Source: Hyphochytrium catenoides (lineage: Eukaryota > Sar > Hyphochytriomycetes > Hyphochytriales > Hyphochytriaceae). From it: 17,408 nucleotides of DNA. The notes under the pieces were generated by a model. The model ran no database searches. It was not told where the DNA came from and saw only the letters and a list, made by a program, of their open reading frames with translations. The stretch is from positions 28,251 to 45,658 of the forward strand of contig FLMG01002269.1 of the NCBI GenBank assembly GCA_900088475.1, written 5' to 3'. Position 1 is the stretch's first letter. Every line of letters begins with the position of its first letter. Positions 10,299-17,408 of this stretch are shown here, one piece after another. A program made the position numbers and the translations under genes.

Positions 10299-11403
10299 GT
10301 TGTCTCTTCGTTGTTCTACCTCCTATCTAACAAAACCTTTAGGCTTACTTTGAAAGCTTGAATGAACATGCTCATGTTAAAAGATTTCTGCTCTCCAGCG
10401 GGTGCAGGCACACCTGACAACGTCAAAGGGCACGTGGCACAGACTATGATGACGGTGCTATGCCAGGTATCACATAATGAACTACCCGGTTGCGGATGTC
10501 AGCTAGAGCCCTAAATGAGGGACAAGATAGGTCCAAAGAGCACGGATGGGGCGCTTTGACGGGATAGTAGTCACCAAGCAGAAGATCCTGTTGGCCCGTG
10601 GTACTATCGCGCATCGGCAGCCTGGTCTCTGAAGGCTGGAAGGTAATATGCCCGCCTGCAGTTCGCAATGATCGCGGCGGATGACCTGAAATGACCTTCA
10701 TGAAGGGAAACGCAAACTTTCGGAACGGGGATCCACGGCAACACCACCTTCCCGCTTCAATTGATCATATCAGATATTAGGTTCATTACTATTCCGGATA
10801 GAGGTAGAGCCGTTGGTGGGGCAATAAAATAATCACTAGATGATAACCTTTTACGACCCATCTGGTTTGTGTCTTTTGTTACAAATATTGTAGGTTTTGA
10901 TTTATAATACATCAGGGCTAAAACAAACTTAGCTTGGCGAACTCATTTACCCCCTATTTATCTTTAGCAGTGGAGCTCAAACACAAAAGCGCTTCTGGAG
11001 TTCTTGTGGTGGTATTCCGGATGTCTTGCTGCGCCAACATCTGAGATCTTCTCGCTTCCTCAGTCATCGTCAAACTTTCACTTCTTGTGAGGAGCTTCCT
11101 GGCTTCTGATGGAATGCCTCCGCTCATCGTGGAGCATTATTGCCGACTCTTAGCTGCATCGAACGGGATTGTCGCCCCATGACTATATTGCCTAGCAGAG
11201 AGCATCTTCGTGCAGCAGCTTCTCTTCATCTCGCTTGCTCGTGCTGCCTGTAGCCCCCGGGACAGACGAGGCTCCAGCAGAATAGTCGAAAGGTCACCTA
11301 GGTTTGGTAGCAGACGAGCTCCTTCTTAAAGCTGATACTTGTACTGCGGTTTGCTGGCAAGCGCTAGTGCATGATAGTGTAGAAGGATTTGGATGCCACT
11401 GAA
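10299..11403. promoter_or_regulatory. divergent intergenic region between BEACH and CLC genes
   Basis: The two genes point away from each other, so this 1.1-kb stretch should contain both promoters and 5' leaders. Apart from the doubtful ORF at 10444-10701 it holds no convincing coding sequence. The part from about 10780 to 10960 is visibly more AT-rich than its surroundings. It includes AATAAA at 10823-10828, which has no plus-strand gene upstream to serve. I see no clear TATA box position or repeat. A noncoding first exon of either gene could lie here. Confidence 0.5.
10444..10701 (-). other. 85-codon ORF of doubtful coding status upstream of the BEACH gene
   Basis: The ORF runs from an ATG at 10701 to TAG at 10446-10444, on the same strand as the BEACH gene and ending about 145 nt before its start codon. 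It is rich in Pro, Ser, Arg and His and matches no family I know. It could be a short gene, an upstream ORF within a long 5' leader, a fragment of an upstream exon, or chance. No transmembrane segment or signal peptide is evident. Confidence 0.2.
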
Positions 11404-14400
11404 ATGGAGCCTGTGGCCTCCAACCTTCAAGACATTCACCCGGACAGACTGGAGACGCTGTCAGCTCGCACCGAGTCGTCTGTCACCCATCTTCTAACAG
11501 ACGATGCAACCCGAGATGAATCCCTGCAGGATGACCACATCTCAGCGAAGGCCTCATCTACTGAAGAAGGGCCAACTCGGCGTCCAATAGCACTTCTTAG
11601 TATGGCCGCGAAGAGCATGAAAAGGAAGCTTCATCCTGCGGCGGATATGGAGCTTGGCGACGAAGGGCAGCAAAACGGGCCGTCCACTCTGCCAGCGGTG
11701 ACTCTCTTTAACTCTATTCGGAAACAGGTAAATGCTAGAACGCATCGAAGAGCAAGAAGAGGAAGCGTACCAGAACCCATGAACCTCTGGGACTTTCTTC
11801 AACGCTTCAAGCTAGTCTTTTTGGATAGCTCGGGGAACTGGAGTCCGATGAGGCCCGTACGACTACTATTTGAGAGCAGTTGGGTTCTGCTGATGCTCCT
11901 GGGTTTTCTCACGTCCCTGTTGGCCTGGTCAATTGATGTCGCGGTGGAAAAGCTATTCTTTCTCCATGACTTCCTCGCAACAAAGGCCTCTTCCTCTCTT
12001 ATGTCGTGCGCTGTATGGCTTGTAGTCCGAGTGCTTTATCTCTTGGTAGCTGTCGGGATAGCTCATTTCCTCTTACCTGGGATGACGGGCTCCGGGATAC
12101 CAGAAGTCCGCAGTGTCCTTGATGGGTTCCCCATAAAGGGTTTCCTTTCTCGGAAAGCGCTTATAGGGAAAGTGTTGGGGCTAACCTTTGCTCTGGGCAG
12201 TGGTTTACCTATTGGGAAGGAAGGTAAGGAGCAATATTAGCTGATGTGTAACCCGGCGCAGGGGAATTCTGTTCAGAGTCTCTTACTGAACTATCCTTTT
12301 GTTTACCTCTGCTCTCTCTGCAGGACCATTTGTCCATTTGGGCTGCATAGTTGCCACCCAGATGAGCAAGTGGCGCATCTTCTTGCAGATAACACGATGT
12401 CCTGAGCTCCTCCAGCACATCCTTACCTCAGCCTGCGTGGTTGGCGTCACAGCGACGTATGGCGCCCCTGTGGGGGGTGTGCTCTTTAGCATTGAAGTCA
12501 CACGGAGCTTTTATATGACAACCAACTACTGGAGGGCATTTTTTTGCTCTGTTTGTGGCTTTCTGATGTTTCATCAGCTGAGGAAGTTCAACTCCTCACC
12601 GAACACGGTGTCCCTTGTCACCACCCACTTCTCTCCCCTGCCCTTCTCGCCTTATGAGCTTCCTGCCTTCCTTCTACTGTCCATCCTGTGCGGATTGCTG
12701 TCAGGAATATTCGTCCATACATATATGACGTTTGTTAGGGTTAAGAGGCGGTACCAGGGGCACTGGCTTGTCAAGAACGTCTACCTTTGGGGAGTTCTCG
12801 TAGCTCTCGTGACTGGGTTAGTAGAGTATCCATGGGGCCCATTCATGAGGACTACCATGAACCGCAGTGTAAGTTCTTATTTTTCCGATAGTAAACCAAG
12901 GGAAGGGTAAGCATGAAAAGGGAGAAAGGACGGCCCTCCAATGACACAGTGGAGAAGCTGAAGAGAAAAGGCGAAGAAAGACCGGAATGTGACCAGTTTA
13001 GGAATGAAGCGCAAGTCAGTCTAATGCGCTGTCTCTTTGCCCTACGTCCAGATTCAGGATTTATTTGCCTCATCGTCTCTTGGCGACAAGGATAGCGAAG
13101 AGTTGATAAAAGCTGGATGGACGAAGCCTTCCTTGGCACTGAACCTTGCCGCTTTCTGCGGCCTCAGATTCATTTCGGTAGGTGTTATTAATGGGCCTTA
13201 GCGAACTGATAGGAAGCTAAACAGCCTCTCCCTCTTTCCTGCCGTCAAGACTGCGGCCTGTGGAAGTCTGAGCATTACCGCTGGCGTAGTTACTCCCGTC
13301 TTTGCTATCGGTGCAGGGCTGGGTCGCTTCTTTGGTGAGATAGTCTCACTTTTGACTGGAAACAGCTCACTAGCGGGCGGATACGCTGTAGTAGGTGCTG
13401 CTTCCTTCACCGCTGGAGTGACAGGATCAGTATCTGTGGCTGTGATTGTCTTTGAGATGACCAGCCAGCTGTCCTACTCCATCCCAGTGCTGCTGGCGGT
13501 CATAGTGGGCAGGGGGACCTCTTTGCTAATCTCCTCAAACATCTATGATTCTCTTGCTGGAGAGCTCTCTCTCCCATCCTGGCCTGCTATGTGGCGGCAG
13601 CACTCGTTCTCCCTTTATGCTACGGATCTGATGCGGTCAGAGTCCGGCTGCATGGTGCCGAGAAGTATTGACAGGCCATCTCTTCGGCTTCTACTCTCCT
13701 CATACTCGGATACAAACATCTTTCCCGTAGTTGAGTCACTGACGGCACCTATCTATTTGGGCGCCGTGGCTCGATATGACCTACAGGTACCTTTTCGTCT
13801 CTTTCGCTTTCTCTCATCTCTTCTCCGATCCTAGTCTGTTGTCCCCGTTATTCTTTAATGTGCGAGGTCTTCAGCTTCATTTGCCATCTATTGTTTGATT
13901 AGTCTCTTCGTGCAGTCCTTCCGTCTAGTTTGCGGGTCATTGCCATTCAGAAGCTAGATTAATTTAGGTCTTTCTTCTAAGAATCCCCCTCTTTCATATG
14001 CTACCATCACTGATAGGGTTTGCTGGATATATGGGACCTTTGTGTTCGGCACACGCCTCCTTCCTCAATCCCTACCTTTGGGGGAGCTAGAGCGCCCACA
14101 ATCGGGGCTGTACCTACCGCTGCAGAAGGGCCTTCGGACGAGGAGCTGGAGTCAGGAGTTCTCCCTGGGTCTTCTCCTCTTTCGTCCGGTCAGCCAATGG
14201 TCGATCATGCGCTGAGAAACCTTAGCCCGGAACAGCGAAGAGTTTTAGCCTTAGATGAAGAGATGGATATCTTCGGCCTCAACCTTTTGCAGATGGATGC
14301 GGTGGCCTTCCATGTCAGCAAAAACACACTCCTATCGCGGGTCGTGTTTCTCTTTGCAGCTCACAAACAGGACCGCGTCTTCATAACAAGCAATGGAAAG

Positions 14401-14442
14401 CTGCTGGGGTTCGTTGATGCAGCGGATTGTCACAATCTGTAA
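11404..14442 (+). CDS. CLC-family chloride channel with two CBS domains
   Basis: CLC proteins are dimeric membrane anion channels or chloride/proton exchangers. Exons 11404-12223, 12324-12868, 13052-13177, 13250-13786 and 14017-14442 join in phases 1, 0, 0, 0 to give 817 residues. The N-terminal 130 residues are hydrophilic and cytosolic. Selectivity motifs are GSGIPE (229-234; central Ser230), GKEGPFVH (271-278; gating Glu273, split by intron 1), GVVTPVFAIGAGLGR (509-523) and Tyr596. At the proton-glutamate position, in GGVLFSIEVT, there is Val332, as in animal CLC-0/1/2 channels; exchangers have Glu there. CBS domains follow the membrane part. The start at 11404 is the first in-frame ATG after TAG at 11380, with G at -3 and +4. 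Membrane location (plasma membrane or vacuole) cannot be told from the sequence. Confidence 0.93.
13601..14439 (+). other. cytosolic CBS-domain pair of the CLC channel
   Basis: The first CBS domain starts near YATDLMRS (about residue 618) and ends with YLGAVARYDLQ at the exon 4 boundary (13786). Intron 4 (13787-14016) uses acceptor CTGATAG, so the next exon begins GLLDIWDL in phase 0. A linker of about 70 residues rich in Pro, Ser, Gly and Glu follows. The second CBS domain includes HVSKNTLLSRVVFLFAAHK and VFITSNGKLLGFVDAADC, and the protein stops just after it. CBS pairs in CLCs bind adenine nucleotides and modulate gating; nucleotide binding here is inferred only from family membership. Confidence 0.8.
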
Positions 14443-14650
14443 CTTCTTAATAACCTGAACTGGACTAGCCAGTGTGTTATGTCCAGGACCGACCTTACTC
14501 TATTTATGTCACCGCACTAATGCCATGCTTCTGCCTCCCAGATAACGCTCACCGTGCACTGGTGGCTCCCTGTGCACCACCTTCAGTTGCTCTCTCGCAA
14601 CCTCACTGTTGGCCTTGTGATTTTATAGAGATGTAAAGGGAAATGGACGT

Positions 14651-14656
14651 AATAAA
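14651..14656 (+). terminator. candidate polyadenylation signal AATAAA for the CLC gene
   Basis: AATAAA lies about 210 nt downstream of the CLC stop codon on the coding strand. Whether this organism uses AATAAA is unknown. Confidence 0.3.
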
Positions 14657-14706
14657 TCATCATGATTGTCTGCCTTCTTATCTCGCTTGGACGACCAATA
14701 GCTCGT

Positions 14707-14750
14707 TACCGGCTAACACATGCAGCCTTAGGCTAATATCCTAGCCGGTA
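14707..14750. repeat. 9-bp inverted repeat with 26-nt spacer
   Basis: TACCGGCTA at 14707-14715 is the exact reverse complement of TAGCCGGTA at 14742-14750. A smaller AGCC/GGCT hairpin sits in the spacer (14724-14734). It could form a cruciform or RNA hairpin in the CLC 3' flank or the promoter of the next gene. Confidence 0.4.
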
Positions 14751-15027
14751 GCGGCTAGCTGTGAACAGAAACAAAGATCTCCCTCTGTCAGGTTTTGTCC
14801 TTTCGTCCTCAGCCCAGTCCGTGCTGCCAATGCTAAGAGTTCTTAGGACTAGGAAAACAGACAAAGAGTAGCGTTCTTTGGGCTGTCAGGATAAGGGGAT
14901 CACTAGCATCAACACCATCGAAGAGGAGCCGACAGGGCATGCATGCTGTCAGACGGCCCTTTGGTGCGTGTGGGACAAGCGAAGAGTCAGAGCATAGGTC
15001 AATGTGTTGAAGGTTTTGCCGTGGTGA

Positions 15028-16794
15028 ATGAGAAGTATGAAGAGCAACGCTTCCAACCTTCCTCCCACCTTTGTTCCTGAGTTCCACGATCCTGACGCCG
15101 TGCGTCGAATGCAATACAGGGATCTGGCTGGGACGGACATGGTCACTTCCGTCTTGGGTCTAGGTGGTTCAGCTTTGGGTGAGCGTATCTCAGCCAATCT
15201 GTGCCAACTTTGTCCAATAGTGAGCGTACGCCTTCAGACTTAGATACTAGCCACTGCTTACTCCACGTTACCGATCAACCCTGATCTGTCGGTGTGACTC
15301 TCTGATGATGCTTGCCTTAGTCGTTACAACCTTTCCTTTGCCATCTCTATAGGTATGGTCTATGACCAAGCCCCGAAAAGTGAGGAGGAACGTATGTCAG
15401 TCGTCATTGAAGCTTTGAAGCGAGGAGTCAATGTCATTGACACAGCGCCATGGTACGGGCAGGTACTCGGCGAGAGAGTAACCTACCAAGCGCAAAGTCC
15501 TAGCTCTCTATGCTTAACTCTTCCGCTCTCCTATGTTTGTCTCGCTGTGTCTCTCTGTCTGCTTCTCGTTCCCCTTTGGTGACTTTTTGGTGCTGATAGC
15601 TGTGCACGTCTTGCCAGGGAGAGAGTGAACGCATCTTAGGTCTGGCCTTACAACGAGTTCCGCGCCGTGCCTATTATATCAACACTAAGGTTGGAAGATA
15701 TGAGAAGGATCCCCCAAAGATGTAAGGAAGGTTGACGACACCTCCCTTATCTTCTGTCCTACTCCTCTGCTGTCCTATTCCTCTGCCCTGTTACGTTTCC
15801 CACGAAAGTATGAAAATGAGGGATATGTATTGCCTTCCTTTTTTCATATTTACAGTCTCACCTTGGCCCTTCTCTTCGCGAAGGTTTGACTTCAGTGCCA
15901 AGAAGGTCTTGGAAAGCGTGAGCCGCAGCCTCGACCTCTTAAACGTAGATTATTTGGACATCGTGCAGGTGAACCGCTCATCAGCCTACTTAGACATCTA
16001 TATTTCTCTCTCACTCAGCCGGAGGTCTCGATGGATCTCTTCTCTGTGCAAAGAAGACAACATTAGAGCGAGATGGGTATAGATAGACGAACCGCAGCTG
16101 GTATCGCGATGGCTCACTTTAGCGTTTTCTCTAGGTTCATGACGTAGAGTTCGCTCCATCCTTGGATATTATACTAGAGGAAACCCTTCCGGCCCTCTTT
16201 CAGCTCCAGAAGCAAGGAAAGCTACGTTACATTGGAATAACGGGTTATCCCTTGGATACCCTGCATGAGCTCCTAGAACGGTCTCTCTCGACCTCCTCTG
16301 CTTCATTAGAATGTAGCGTGAACACGGTACTTTCTTACTGCCATCTGACAGCCCTCGATCAATCCCTGCTAACCTCCAAACTCATGGCGCTGGCCCTCGA
16401 GCGTGGGGTTGGGATTATAAGCGCTGCCCCTGTGGCTATGGGGCTTCTCAGCGATAGGACACCTCCTAGCTGGCACCCAGCCTCAGAGTTGGTGAAGGCA
16501 TCCTGTCAGAAGGCCGTGAAGAAGGTGAAGGACACCTTTGGTCTCAGCCTGGCCGAGCTCTCTCTGAAGATGTCAATGAATTGCCAGAACATAGCCGCTA
16601 CCTTGGTCTCCATGATAACCGTGGAGGAGCTGCTGCGCAATATAGATGCAGTTACTGAACTCAGTGAGATTGAAAGAGCAGCTTTGAAGGAGGCTGAAGA
16701 TATATTTTTGGCTGATTTAGGCAGCAACCGTTCTTGGGAAGGGGTGGAAGTTCAAAAGTACTGGGACGCTATTCGCCAAAGCACGGAGGTTTAA
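15028..16794 (+). CDS. GALDH: aldo/keto reductase, probable L-galactose 1-dehydrogenase
   Basis: L-galactose dehydrogenase oxidises L-galactose to L-galactono-1,4-lactone with NAD+ in the cytosol, the penultimate step of plant-type ascorbate synthesis. Exons 15028-15178, 15353-15462, 15618-15721, 15884-15968 and 16135-16794 join in phases 1, 0, 2, 0 to give 369 residues. The catalytic tetrad is Asp80 and Tyr85 (NVIDTAPWYG), Lys111 (YINTKVGRY) and His152 (VQVHDVEF). Segments FDFSAKKV, LRYIGITGYPLD, VLSYCHLTALD, GVGIISAAPVAMGLL and WHPAS follow the plant enzyme closely. An N-terminal extension of about 25-30 residues precedes the barrel and is not an obvious targeting peptide. TGA directly precedes the ATG at 15028; Met4 (15037) has a better start context. 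Close relatives include fungal D-arabinose dehydrogenases, so substrate is inferred. Confidence 0.85.
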
Positions 16795-17408
16795 CGAAGA
16801 TGAAGTTTAAACTCTAACTTGTCTAGCTTTTGCTGCATTATGACGAGGAACCTGATTCTAATATTGTGCCATGGTATGGTAGAGTGCTCGCAGATTATCT
16901 AGGTATATACAGATGACTGCTTCCGGACTGGCAACTTTATTGTATGTACGGCGAAACTAACCACCTTCGTCTTTTTCTTTCTCAGAAAGAGTATGTCGCT
17001 TCGCTAAGCAGCCCTTTGGACTTTTACCTGCTCTCACTGACAAGCGAGGGGTTAAGAGGCAGGATGACTACAAGCCTTCGTCGCAGGTGTAGCTATTTCT
17101 TATAAAAAGACTATCTTGTCCGGTCCTACGAGGCACGACAGAGACCTTCATCCTGGCAAGTCTTTTTATAAATCTTAACCCCTTGAAAAGTAGACGCCTT
17201 CAGACTATCAGACAGACTCTTATCTACCCCAAAGGCCCTTAAGTGTACTAGACTTGCCCATGATGAGACGCGATAGGGAAGACGGTCAGCTTTATAATAA
17301 GGCAAGCTCCAGAGCCAGGCAGGGCTGATGTATGGAGGCACCTATACTTTATAACAACACCAGGTGATGACTGGGCTGATGGATGATGATGCTAGTTCAA
17401 TGACCGAA
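16795..17408. other. 3' flank without a recognised gene
   Basis: This 614-nt stretch should include the 3' UTR of the aldo/keto reductase gene. I see no AATAAA on the plus strand. A 71-codon minus-strand ORF at 17126-17341 overlaps the inverted repeat and looks like chance. A short run of imperfect GAT/TGA triplets sits near 17380-17392. No RNA gene was recognised. Confidence 0.5.
17100..17171. repeat. perfect 13-bp inverted repeat, 46-nt loop
   Basis: TTATAAAAAGACT at 17100-17112 pairs exactly with AGTCTTTTTATAA at 17159-17171. The whole unit is 72 nt. The 3' arm contains a run of five T on the plus strand, as at RNA polymerase III terminators. It could be a hairpin RNA, a very small terminal-inverted-repeat element, or a 3'-end structure. 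No target-site duplication is evident beside it. Confidence 0.55.

Larger units (their letters stand above)
14443..15027. other. intergenic region after CLC, before L-galactose dehydrogenase
   Basis: No supported coding sequence is present; the minus-strand ORFs here overlap the start of the next gene and resemble no family. The region should contain the CLC 3' UTR, with a candidate polyadenylation signal at 14651, and the promoter of the downstream gene. A small inverted repeat lies at 14707-14750. Confidence 0.6.

Noticed and set aside
10823-10828. AATAAA as a polyadenylation signal
   Set aside because: No plus-strand gene ends upstream; it lies in the AT-rich divergent promoter region.
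14833-15197. Overlapping minus-strand ORFs of 93 and 82 codons
   Set aside because: They overlap the first exon of the aldo/keto reductase gene on the other strand and show no family resemblance.
17100-17171. tRNA gene
   Set aside because: The terminal stem is too long, and there is no TTCGA-type T-loop (B box) or recognisable anticodon arm.
17126-17341. 71-codon minus-strand ORF as a gene
   Set aside because: It overlaps the inverted repeat, has no recognisable family features and lies in low-information 3' flank.

Overview
The window is eukaryotic nuclear DNA, most likely from a unicellular alga or other protist. Every gene is broken by many short GT-AG introns (about 45 to 270 nt), and there are no bacterial operons or ribosome binding sites. 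The lineage cannot be fixed from the sequence. A plant-type L-galactose dehydrogenase hints at a photosynthetic or formerly photosynthetic lineage, but does not prove it. I recognise three protein-coding genes.

Positions 1-10298, minus strand: the 5' part of a very large gene for a BEACH-family scaffold of the WDFY3/ALFY, LvsA and SPIRRIG class. I could place about 29 exons with consistent reading phase, covering roughly 1,970 residues: an alpha-helical repeat N-terminal region, a serine-rich linker, a concanavalin A-like lectin domain and more helical repeats. The PH-like, BEACH and WD40 domains lie beyond the left edge. The most striking feature is a complete C3HC4 RING finger that appears inside the ConA-like domain. 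It is assembled across three exons whose phases match.

Positions 10299-11403: the shared upstream region of two divergent genes, with one doubtful 85-codon ORF. Positions 11404-14442, plus strand: a five-exon CLC chloride channel gene of 817 codons with two C-terminal CBS domains. It carries the gating glutamate but has valine where CLC proton-coupled exchangers have their internal glutamate, so it reads as channel type. Positions 15028-16794, plus strand: a five-exon aldo/keto reductase gene of 369 codons, best matched to L-galactose 1-dehydrogenase of ascorbate synthesis, with the full Asp-Tyr-Lys-His tetrad. Positions 16795-17408 hold no convincing gene but contain a perfect 13-bp inverted repeat.

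The three genes have no established shared pathway. They probably belong to membrane and autophagy traffic, anion transport and antioxidant synthesis respectively. All exon models come from splice motifs, phase continuity and remembered family patterns, with no database search or transcript data.
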